This document shows, one piece after another, positions 1 through 6,081 of a stretch of DNA of 8,367 nucleotides (position 1 is the stretch's first letter; each line of letters starts with the position of its first letter). The position numbers and the translations under genes are program-made. Source of the DNA: an uncultured Gammaproteobacteria bacterium. Its GTDB lineage: Bacteria; Pseudomonadota; Gammaproteobacteria; GCA-001735895. The DNA lies in the NCBI GenBank assembly GCA_937980285.1, contig CALJQI010000231.1, forward strand, positions 1 to 8,367. Direction: 5' to 3'. The notes beneath the pieces are model-generated. The model was not told where the DNA came from. It saw only the letters and a program-made list of their open reading frames with translations, and searched no databases.

Positions 1-845
1 CCGGCGGGAGGGAAAATACCGCCGCAAACACCGTTTACCGTATCTTCCAGTCGCGCGTCGTCGAACACCAGTTGCGGTGATTTGCCGCCGAGTTCCATGG
101 TCACGCTCTTGATGCTGCTGGCGGCTGATGCCGCCACCCGCGCGCCACCGTCGACCGAGCCGGTAAAACTGATCTTGCGCACCAGTTCATGCGTCACCAG
201 GGGTTGGCCGACCTCCGTACCGAAACCGGTCACGGTGTTGATGACGCCGCTGGGCAAATCGGCGTCCTCGAAAGCCTTCATCAGTTCCAGGGTCGACGCC
301 GAGGCGAACTCGGAAGGTTTGAGCACGATGGTGTTACCCGCCGCCAGCGCCGGCGCAATTTTCCAGATGGCGATCAGTAGCGGCGAATTCCAGGCGGTTA
401 TCGCCGCCACCACGCCGTAGGGCTCGTGTCGGGTGTAGTTCAGGATTTCATCGCGGCCGGTGGGGATTACCGAGCCTTCGAGTTTATCCGCCATGCCGGC
501 ATAGTAGTAGAAGCTGTCAACCAGCCAGCTGCCCAGGCCCGGGCGGATGTCGACGCGACGCTTGCCGTTGTCGCGGGTTTCGATTTCGGCCAGCCGATCG
601 GCGTGCCTGGCAACGGCGTCGCCGAGCCGTCGAACCATCTCTCCGCGTTCGCTCGGACTCATGCGTCCCCAGGGGCCTTCATGGTAAGCCCGGTAGGCCG
701 CCTGCACCGCGAGGTTTACGTCTTTTTCGTCGCAGCGCGGAATCCGCGCCCAGGTTTCACCGCTATACGGATTCTCGCTGTCGAAATACTCGCCGCTGGC
801 AGGCTGCCGCCATTTGTTGTCGGCGTAATAGGCGTAAGTTTCCAT
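1..845 (-). CDS. NAD(P)-dependent aldehyde dehydrogenase, 3' part cut off by the window edge
   Basis: This is the N-terminal 281 residues of an ALDH-superfamily enzyme of normal design, which oxidises an aldehyde to a carboxylate with NAD(P)+. Visible marks are AWNSP with the oxyanion-hole Asn at N153, SFTGS at 226-230 in the Rossmann-fold coenzyme site, and MELGGKSPQ with the general-base Glu at E251. The frame is open to base 1. By family spacing (Glu to Cys about 34 residues) the nucleophilic Cys should be near residue 285, about four residues beyond the edge; C274 is not it. The ATG at 845 is chosen because GAGGG (853-857) lies 7 nt upstream and overlaps the stop of the preceding gene, leaving a 10-nt gap, so the two are probably co-translated. 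The substrate is unknown. By context it is probably the aldehyde released by the upstream TPP enzyme; 4-guanidinobutyraldehyde is one possibility. The family call is firm, the substrate is inference. Confidence 0.95.
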   Translation of the reverse strand, partial: METYAYYADNKWRQPASGEYFDSENPYSGETWARIPRCDEKDVNLAVQAAYRAYHEGPWGRMSPSERGEMVRRLGDAVARHADRLAEIETRDNGKRRVDIRPGLGSWLVDSFYYYAGMADKLEGSVIPTGRDEILNYTRHEPYGVVAAITAWNSPLLIAIWKIAPALAAGNTIVLKPSEFASASTLELMKAFEDADLPSGVINTVTGFGTEVGQPLVTHELVRKISFTGSVDGGARVAASAASSIKSVTMELGGKSPQLVFDDARLEDTVNGVCGGIFPPA

Positions 846-852
846 TATTCGG

Positions 853-857
853 CCCTC
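853..857 (-). promoter_or_regulatory. Ribosome binding site of the aldehyde dehydrogenase gene, overlapping the upstream stop
   Basis: On the minus strand the sequence reads TGAGGG, so the Shine-Dalgarno-like GAGGG shares bases with the TGA stop of the TPP enzyme gene. It sits 7 nt before the ATG at 845. This fixes the start and suggests translational coupling of the pair. Confidence 0.6.
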
Positions 858-2460
858 AGTTTAACCAGGCGTCCCACTCGTTAACTTCGATTAGCGTCGG
901 GCGATCGGCCTTGAATGCCTCGGCGATGGCGTCGGTCAGCGCCTGCGCGCTGTCGACCCGCAGCGCGTGGCAGCGGCAGGATTTCGCCAGCTCGATGAAA
1001 TCCGGGTTGATGCCGGTTACCCCGACAAGATCGATTTCGCGCAGTTTCATGTCGTCCTGGATCTGTTTAAGGCCTTCGTTATTCCACAGGATCAGCGGCA
1101 ACGGCAGTTCGAGCTCGGCCGCGGTCACCAGTTCCTGCACCGTAAACATGAAGCCGCCGTCGCCGGCAAAGGAGACCACCGGCGTATCGGGCAGCGCCAG
1201 CTTGGCGCCGATGGCACCGGGCAGGCCGCAGCCGAGCGTGCAGTAGCCGGCCGGGTAGTGCCACAGCCTGGGTTTGGCGACGTCGAAGGCAAACGCGCCG
1301 GTATAAACCAGCTGGCATATATCGCCCATCACCACGGTATCGACCGGCAGCGCCTTGCGCAGCACCTTGAGGGTTTTGCAGTGGCGCACTTCGCTGTCGC
1401 TTAGATTGGCGAGTATTTCGCTTCGAATAGCGGCAACCTCGGCCGCGGTTTCCGTCCTGGCTTCGACTTCTCCCAGCTGTCGGGCGATAGCCTCGGTGGT
1501 GGTTTTGGCGCCGCCGATAATAGCCACCGCCGCGGGATAGAGATCGTTCATTTTGCGGGGATCGAGATCGACGCGAATGATCTTGCCGTTGATTTCGAGG
1601 GTTTCGACAAAGCTGTCGACCTCCGACAGCTCGGTGCCGACCGCCAGCACCACGTCTGCGTTCTTCAGGTACTGTTGAACTTCGCCGCGTACCGTGCCGG
1701 CGCTTAGCGACAGCGGGTGGCTGTCGTCGATGATGCCCTTGCCCGCGGTGCTGCCGATAACCGCCGCGCCGAGCCTTTCGGCGAGCTCGGTGATCGCCTC
1801 ACTGGCGAGCCAGGCGCCGCCGCCGACGCAGATCATCGGTTGTTTGGCGTTACGCAACAGTTCGCAGGCGCGATCCAGGTTTTTCCGCGTTGGCGCGGGT
1901 CGGTCGGGCAACTCGATGGCCTCCCAGTCGCCGCCCGCCGGCATTGCCAGTATGTCGATCGGGATGGCGATATGAACCGGTCGCGGACGCTCGCTGGCAA
2001 ACACCGAAAACGCCCGCGCAATCAGGCCGGGTACTTCTTCCGGGCTCATCGCGGTGGCGGAAAACGCGGTTAGCGGCGCCGTCGTATCGGTCAGGCTCGG
2101 CACCTCGTGCAGGCAGCCCCAGCCCTTGCCGATAGTGTAGCTGGCGGCGTCGCTGGAAAGCATCAGCAACGGGATACTGTCGGCGTAAGCCTGTCCAACC
2201 GCGGTTAGCGCATTGGTTACCCCGGGCCCGGAGATCACTAGCGCCACGCCGGGTTTGCCGGAAGCGCGCGCATAACCGTCGGCCATGAACCCTGCGCCCT
2301 GTTCGTTGCGCGCCTGTACGTGTCGAATACTGCTCATGTTCAAACCGCGGCAAAAATCCAGCGTATGTACGCCGGGAATACCGAACAGGGTGTCGACACC
2401 GTATTTTTCGAGCAGCTTGATGGTTGCTTCACCTACATTCAATTCGCCGTTAGTCGTCAT
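856..2460 (-). CDS. Thiamine-diphosphate enzyme, acetolactate synthase-like; probable 2-oxoacid decarboxylase of the AruI (5-guanidino-2-oxopentanoate decarboxylase) type
   Basis: This 534-residue protein has the full three-domain layout of the IlvB/pyruvate decarboxylase superfamily. The N-terminal pyrimidine-binding domain contains FGIPGVHTLD and the catalytic Glu in RNEQGAGFMADGYAR (E53). The central domain (about 185-320) has VGGGAW and RVDLDP. The C-terminal diphosphate-binding domain carries AGDGG (G433-D434-G435) and ends the Mg/TPP motif at N460-N461. The stretch GKGWGCLHE (111-119), as I recall the family, is typical of AruI-like 5-guanidino-2-oxopentanoate decarboxylases rather than biosynthetic acetolactate synthases, and no IlvN-like small subunit follows. 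AruI decarboxylates the 2-oxo acid formed from arginine by transamination. An open frame extends 19 codons further upstream, but the ATG at 2460 is preferred because GAAAGGA lies 5 nt before it and the family start fits. The ALDH gene follows after 10 nt. Superfamily is certain; exact substrate is inference. Confidence 0.88.
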   Translation of the reverse strand: MTTNGELNVGEATIKLLEKYGVDTLFGIPGVHTLDFCRGLNMSSIRHVQARNEQGAGFMADGYARASGKPGVALVISGPGVTNALTAVGQAYADSIPLLMLSSDAASYTIGKGWGCLHEVPSLTDTTAPLTAFSATAMSPEEVPGLIARAFSVFASERPRPVHIAIPIDILAMPAGGDWEAIELPDRPAPTRKNLDRACELLRNAKQPMICVGGGAWLASEAITELAERLGAAVIGSTAGKGIIDDSHPLSLSAGTVRGEVQQYLKNADVVLAVGTELSEVDSFVETLEINGKIIRVDLDPRKMNDLYPAAVAIIGGAKTTTEAIARQLGEVEARTETAAEVAAIRSEILANLSDSEVRHCKTLKVLRKALPVDTVVMGDICQLVYTGAFAFDVAKPRLWHYPAGYCTLGCGLPGAIGAKLALPDTPVVSFAGDGGFMFTVQELVTAAELELPLPLILWNNEGLKQIQDDMKLREIDLVGVTGINPDFIELAKSCRCHALRVDSAQALTDAIAEAFKADRPTLIEVNEWDAWLN

Positions 2461-2465
2461 GTCTA

Positions 2466-2472
2466 TCCTTTC
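2466..2472 (-). promoter_or_regulatory. Ribosome binding site deciding the start of the TPP enzyme
   Basis: The minus strand reads GAAAGGA, then five bases, then the ATG at 2460. It is a strong Shine-Dalgarno match and favours this start over the in-frame ATG at 2517, which would add 19 residues with no resemblance to the family N-terminus. Confidence 0.65.
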
Positions 2473-2629
2473 AGTTAGTGCCGCATAATCCCCGCGCCAC
2501 GATGTACCGCCGGTCATGCTGGATTTCGGGTTCGTTATTTGCGGGCGGGTAATGGTCCGCGAAAACGCGCTGCGCGGTCTTCGCTACGCCAGATTTCCCC
2601 TGAATTTCGTTCCCATAATGCAATATGCA

Positions 2630-2644
2630 GGCTAGCTTATAGCC
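2630..2644. repeat. Short perfect inverted repeat over the candidate -10 element
   Basis: The arms GGCTA and TAGCC, 5 bp each, flank a 5-base spacer (GCTTA). The repeat overlaps the proposed -10 hexamer at 2636-2641, where a repressor operator could sit. The arms are short and the repeat may be chance. Confidence 0.3.
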
Positions 2645-2662
2645 GATTCTCTTCGAGGTAAA
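2636..2662 (-). promoter_or_regulatory. Weak candidate sigma70-type promoter for the TPP/ALDH unit
   Basis: On the minus strand TTTACC (2657-2662, four of six matches to TTGACA) is followed after 15 bases by TATAAG (2636-2641, five of six matches to TATAAT). The spacing is shorter than the optimal 17, and the leader to the ATG at 2460 would be about 170 nt. It is the best match I see in the intergenic region, but chance occurrence is quite possible. Confidence 0.22.
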
Positions 2663-2705
2663 TCATATTGATAGGGCGCGGTTTAATATCGCCGGGCCGG
2701 CCGTT

Positions 2706-3122
2706 TTACAATTTTTTCAGGCAGTCGAGGTAATCGGCTTCGTCGGGGGGCAGGTGGTTGCGTTGCGCGCTCCACAGGGCCAGGCCGAGACATTCCATCA
2801 TCGCGTGCTCGGCCTGATGCTGTCCCTTTGCCGCCGTCAGCCGCTGGTAAATCGCATTGATCCCCGCCGGGCGATCGGTGCCGGCCTGTTCGCGCAGCGC
2901 GATGTGCATGCCCATGTGCAGGAAGGGATTGGTCTGCCCCTGTTCCGGGGTGAACTCCTGCTGCTTGACTTCGGCGTCGTCGGCAAGCAGGGCGTGATAC
3001 TCGGGGTGAGATTCGATGACGTCGGCGATCAGGGCTTCCATCGGTTCGAGCAGTTGCTTTTGCTGCATCTTGTGCCAGACGTCGAGGTAGACCTGGCGGA
3101 CTTGGTCGCGCGACTGAAACAT
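2706..3122 (-). CDS. DUF1841 family protein of unknown function
   Basis: This 138-residue soluble protein matches my recollection of the DUF1841 family, small proteins common in beta- and gammaproteobacteria with no established function. It has no signal peptide or membrane segment and looks mostly helical. The most family-like core is NPFLHMGMH (65-73), then LREQ and TDRPAGI, then AEH...ECLG around 104-113, with the terminal PPDEADYLDC segment. His69, His73, His102, Glu105, His106 and Glu110 form a pattern that could bind a metal in a helical bundle; that is only inference. The ATG at 3122 begins 2 nt after the nth stop. A longer frame reaching 3182 would overlap nth and adds an unrelated basic N-terminus, so it is rejected. 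Coupling to nth puts it on the rsx transcript. Confidence 0.82.
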   Translation of the reverse strand: MFQSRDQVRQVYLDVWHKMQQKQLLEPMEALIADVIESHPEYHALLADDAEVKQQEFTPEQGQTNPFLHMGMHIALREQAGTDRPAGINAIYQRLTAAKGQHQAEHAMMECLGLALWSAQRNHLPPDEADYLDCLKKL

Positions 3123-3124
3123 CG

Positions 3125-3760
3125 TCAATCGATATTCTTCTGCTTGAACTCGCACAGGTCTTCGATGACGCAGCTGCCGCAACGTGGCTTGCGTGCGATG
3201 CAGGTGTAACGACCGTGCAGGATAAGCCAGTGATGCGCATCGAGCTTGAATTCATCGGCGACGAATTTGAGTAGTCTTTTTTCGACCTCGAGCACGTCCT
3301 TGCCGGGCGCAATGCCGGTGCGGTTGGACACTCGGAAGATGTGCGTGTCGACGGCGATGGTCGGATGCCCGAAAGCGACGTTGAGGATGACGTTGGCGGT
3401 TTTACGCCCCACGCCGGGCAGCGCTTCGAGCGCTTCGCGATCTTCGGGGACCTCGGAATGGTGTTTGTCGATCAGTATCTGGCAGGTGGCGATGACGTTT
3501 TTGGCCTTCGAGTTGAACAGGCCGATAGTCTTTATATATTCCCTGACGCCATCCTCGCCGAGCGCCAGCATTGTCTCCGGGGTGTTCGCCACCGGGTAGA
3601 GTTTCGCGGTCGCCTTGTTGACGCTGACGTCGGTCGCCTGCGCCGACAGCAGCACCGAAATCAGCAGTTCGAAGTTCGAACTGTATTCGAGCTCGGAACG
3701 CGGTTGCTTTATATGTTCGCGCAGGCGCGAAAATATCTCATGCCGCTTTTGCGGGTTCAT
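3125..3760 (-). CDS. nth: Endonuclease III, DNA glycosylase/AP lyase with a [4Fe-4S] cluster
   Basis: This bifunctional base-excision-repair enzyme removes oxidised pyrimidines such as thymine glycol and nicks the resulting abasic site by beta-elimination. Its 211 residues equal the E. coli Nth length, and the key residues fall at the same numbers. The helix-hairpin-helix LPGVGRKTA carries the Schiff-base Lys K120, VDTH carries the catalytic Asp D138, and the C-terminal cluster loop has C187, C194, C197 and C203 in the spacing C-x6-C-x2-C-x5-C. All catalytic and cluster residues are present, so it should be active. The ATG at 3760 overlaps the rsxE stop as ATGA, a translational-coupling arrangement. 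Placement right after rsxE is the same as in E. coli. Confidence 0.98.
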   Translation of the reverse strand: MNPQKRHEIFSRLREHIKQPRSELEYSSNFELLISVLLSAQATDVSVNKATAKLYPVANTPETMLALGEDGVREYIKTIGLFNSKAKNVIATCQILIDKHHSEVPEDREALEALPGVGRKTANVILNVAFGHPTIAVDTHIFRVSNRTGIAPGKDVLEVEKRLLKFVADEFKLDAHHWLILHGRYTCIARKPRCGSCVIEDLCEFKQKNID

Positions 3761-4431
3761 ACGCCTTCGGCTACGGGGGTGGCGGTTTCAGGCTTTTCGA
3801 CTGGCCTGAGATCGATCCAGTTCTTGGTGACGATTAGCAGCGCCAGCCCGAAAAACGCGCCCGGCGGCAGCACCGCGAGCAGGAAGCCGCCGTAGTCGGG
3901 ATTCAGCGTGATGGTAAGCCGCTGGGCGCCGTCGCCAAACATCAGCTCGGCGTTGGCGAACAGCGTGCCGAAGCCGATGATTTCACGCAGGCCGCCGAGT
4001 AGCGCCAGCACCACCAGGAAACCCATGCCCATCATCAGGCCGTCGAGCGCCGCCGGGCCCACCGGGTTGCGCGAGGCGAAACCCTCGGCGCGGCCGATGA
4101 TGGCGCAGTTGGTGACGATGAGCGGGATGAATATGCCGAGCACCAGGTAAAGGTCGTAGAACAGTGCCTTCATCGCCAGCTCGATAATAGTCACCAGCGA
4201 GGCGATGATCAGCACGAATACCGGCAGGCGTACTTCCTTGCGCACGAATTCGCGGATCAGCGAAACAATCGTGTTCGACAACACCAGCGTGATCAGCGTG
4301 GCGATGCCAAGGCCGATGCCGTTGACCACGGTGCTGGTTACCGCCAGTAGCGGGCACAGGCCGAGCAACTGCACCAGGGCTACGTTGTTGCTCCACAGGC
4401 CGTTTCGGGTAATTTCGCTATTGTCGGTCAT
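3757..4431 (-). CDS. rsxE: Rnf/Rsx electron transport complex subunit E, integral membrane protein
   Basis: RsxE (RnfE) is one of the two homologous membrane subunits, with RsxA, that form the core of the Rnf/Rsx redox pump. The 224-residue protein shows about six hydrophobic segments, near residues 17-35, 37-56, 69-90, 93-110, 127-147 and 183-203. C26 in LGLCPLLAVT and C109 in VTNCAIIGRAEG are the conserved half-membrane Cys that in the Rnf/Nqr families help hold a [2Fe-2S] cluster between the A/E (NqrD/E) pair. Length is close to E. coli RsxE (231). The ATG at 4431 follows the rsxG stop by 10 nt, with AAGG 7 nt upstream running on from that stop codon. Its own stop overlaps the nth start. 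The ALDGLMMGMGF segment fits the family. Confidence 0.97.
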   Translation of the reverse strand: MTDNSEITRNGLWSNNVALVQLLGLCPLLAVTSTVVNGIGLGIATLITLVLSNTIVSLIREFVRKEVRLPVFVLIIASLVTIIELAMKALFYDLYLVLGIFIPLIVTNCAIIGRAEGFASRNPVGPAALDGLMMGMGFLVVLALLGGLREIIGFGTLFANAELMFGDGAQRLTITLNPDYGGFLLAVLPPGAFFGLALLIVTKNWIDLRPVEKPETATPVAEGV

Positions 4432-4441
4432 GCGGCTGCCT

Positions 4442-5062
4442 TCATTGGAAAATCATATCAGCGTTTTGTCGATAGTACAGTAGCGTATTCCTGACTGCCG
4501 CTATGATCGCGCGCGGGGTAATGGTGGCGCCGGTGAGCTGGTCGAACTCGCCGCCGTCACGTTTAACGCGCCAGCCGTCGGCGTCGGGATTGTCCAGCGA
4601 CTTGCCGTCGAATGCCCTGATCCAGGGCGATTTCCTGATCTCGATGCCGTCTCCCAGCCCCGGGGTTTCGGCGTGCTTGACGACGCGTACGCCGGCCAGG
4701 CTGCCGTCGATGTTGACGCCGACCAGCAGGTAAATTTTCCCGTTGTAACCGTTGGGCGCGATGCTGTTGAATATGACCGCCACCGGTTCGCCCCGCAGGC
4801 GCGCGCGATAGGCGGTGGAGATCGTTTCCGTGCCCAGCAGCGTTGCCGCCGGTAATTCCAGGGTGTCGCTGGCGATGTCGTTGTCGAGTTTGTCGGCCGG
4901 CAGCAGCGCATAGAGATTGCGCAACAGCATCTGGCGTTCGTTTTCGACGATGGCGTCGGCGGTGGTGAACTCGGTCAGCGCCACCAGCGTGGTGCCGGCG
5001 ACCGCGAACAGCCACAGGAATGCCCCGGAAATCAGGATATCGCGTCGATTGGCGGCTATCAT
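4442..5062 (-). CDS. rsxG: Rnf/Rsx electron transport complex subunit G, covalent-FMN protein
   Basis: RsxG (RnfG) carries a covalently bound FMN on the periplasmic side and passes electrons within the Rnf/Rsx pump. The 206-residue length equals E. coli RsxG. One N-terminal membrane anchor spans about residues 9-30. The FMN-binding domain contains HAETPGLGDGIE (130-141) and the flavinylation motif DQLTGAT (174-180), where FMN is expected on T180 through a phosphoester bond made by an ApbE-type transferase; no apbE gene lies in this window. The ATG at 5062 overlaps the rsxD stop as ATGA. A longer open frame reaches 5113 but would run 17 codons into rsxD, so the overlap start is preferred and gives the normal length. 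Confidence 0.97.
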   Translation of the reverse strand: MIAANRRDILISGAFLWLFAVAGTTLVALTEFTTADAIVENERQMLLRNLYALLPADKLDNDIASDTLELPAATLLGTETISTAYRARLRGEPVAVIFNSIAPNGYNGKIYLLVGVNIDGSLAGVRVVKHAETPGLGDGIEIRKSPWIRAFDGKSLDNPDADGWRVKRDGGEFDQLTGATITPRAIIAAVRNTLLYYRQNADMIFQ

Positions 5063-6081
5063 TTCTGGCCGTAGACGCGCGGTTGCGTGTAATAGTCGAT
5101 GAGCGGCACGCACATGTTGGCCAGCAGTACGGCAAAGGCGATGCCGTCGGGATAGCCGCCCCAGACCCGGATCACGTAAATCAGGCAGCCGATCATCAGT
5201 CCGTAGTAGATCCGGCCGAGGTCGGTGGTGGCCGCGCTAACCGGATCGGTGGCGATGAAAAAGGCGCCGATGACGACCGCGCCCGACAGCAGGTGAAACG
5301 AAGGTGACGCGTAAACCGCCGGATCGATCAGGTAGAAAATCAGCGCCATCGACATCACCGCGGTCAGCAGCGACAGCGGGATATGCCAGCGGATGGTTTT
5401 GCTGATCAACAGGTAAATGCCGCCGACGAACCACCATAGCGCGATCCACTCCCAGCCCCTGCCGCCATATTCGCCGAACAGCGGCGCCTGGCGAATTTCG
5501 TCAATCGGGATGCCCTGGCCGATACCGGTTTTGACCTGGTCCAGCGGCGTCGCCGAACTGAGCGCGTCCCATTGGCCGATATCGACGCTGCCAAAGCTGT
5601 AGGCGATCGATTCGGCGAGGCTCAGGGTCTGGCCGCTGACCGCGCCCGGCAGGTACCAGGTGGTCATCTCCCGCGGGAAGGAGATCAGTAACGCCACGTA
5701 ACCCACCATCGCCGGGTTGAAGGGATTGAAACCCAGACCGCCGTACAGGTGCTTGCCCGCGATCATTGCGAAACCGATGCCCAGCGCCACCAGCCACCAG
5801 GGCGCGTGCATCGGCAGGCACAGCGCAAACAGCCAGGCCGCGACCACCGCGCTGAAGTCGGTTAGATGCGGCATCACCGGTTTGGCGCGCAGTTTCAGTA
5901 CCGCGGCTTCGAAGGCGAGGGCAAACACGATCGCCAGCCCGATATTGACTATCGGGCCGGGCCCGAAGAACCAGGCGTAGGCGACCGTGCCGGGCAGCAG
6001 CGCGATGATGACCTGGATCATAAGGCGCTTGAGCGAATTGCCCGCAGCGACGTAAGGCGAAGATACGATTACCCTGCTCAC
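5059..6081 (-). CDS. rsxD: Rnf/Rsx electron transport complex subunit D, membrane flavoprotein
   Basis: RsxD (RnfD, NqrB-related) is a large integral-membrane subunit holding covalent FMN in the ion-translocating part of the pump. The 340-residue protein has many hydrophobic helices. The conserved GGLGFNPFNPAMVGY lies at 114-128 and FIATDPVSAAT at 275-285. The flavinylation motif is DALSSAT (172-178), with T178 the expected FMN attachment site; this Ser-Ser-Ala-Thr form matches the RnfD pattern rather than the Gly-Ala-Thr of RsxG. The start codon is GTG at 6081, overlapping the rsxC stop as GTGA, with AGGAAG seven bases upstream. The stop overlaps rsxG. Length is slightly below E. coli RsxD (352). 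Confidence 0.97.
   Translation of the reverse strand: MSRVIVSSPYVAAGNSLKRLMIQVIIALLPGTVAYAWFFGPGPIVNIGLAIVFALAFEAAVLKLRAKPVMPHLTDFSAVVAAWLFALCLPMHAPWWLVALGIGFAMIAGKHLYGGLGFNPFNPAMVGYVALLISFPREMTTWYLPGAVSGQTLSLAESIAYSFGSVDIGQWDALSSATPLDQVKTGIGQGIPIDEIRQAPLFGEYGGRGWEWIALWWFVGGIYLLISKTIRWHIPLSLLTAVMSMALIFYLIDPAVYASPSFHLLSGAVVIGAFFIATDPVSAATTDLGRIYYGLMIGCLIYVIRVWGGYPDGIAFAVLLANMCVPLIDYYTQPRVYGQK

Larger units (their letters stand above)
2461..2705. other. Intergenic region between the rsx/nth/DUF1841 block and the TPP/ALDH pair
   Basis: This 245-bp stretch has no supported gene. It is more AT-rich around 2600-2680 than the coding DNA on either side. It should hold the end of the upstream transcript and the promoter of the TPP/ALDH unit. 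It contains a weak promoter-like element pair and a short inverted repeat, both listed separately. I found no stable GC hairpin followed by a T run that would make a clear intrinsic terminator. Confidence 0.6.

Noticed and set aside
22..24. C274 of the aldehyde dehydrogenase as the catalytic Cys
   Set aside because: It lies 23 residues after the general-base Glu, whereas the family spacing is about 34. The true Cys should be just beyond the window edge.
426..884. Plus-strand open frame of 152 codons opposite the ALDH start and TPP enzyme end
   Set aside because: It lies antisense to two well-supported genes, has no recognisable motif, and long antisense frames are expected in GC-rich coding DNA.
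2461..2517. Longer N-terminus for the TPP enzyme from the ATG at 2517
   Set aside because: The extra 19 residues do not look like the family, and the strong ribosome site lies inside this segment, just before the ATG at 2460.
2670..2705. Possible intrinsic terminator after the DUF1841 gene
   Set aside because: GC-rich palindromic bases (GGCCGGCC) are present, and a GGCG/CGCC stem of 4 bp can be drawn, but there is no loop-stem-T-run structure on the minus strand.
2754..3209. Plus-strand open frame of 151 codons opposite the DUF1841 gene and the nth end
   Set aside because: It is antisense to family-supported genes with tight operon junctions, and its translation has no recognisable domain.
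3341..3895. Plus-strand open frame of 184 codons opposite nth and the rsxE end
   Set aside because: The opposite strand encodes Nth with every catalytic residue in place. The plus frame is a compositional shadow without motifs.
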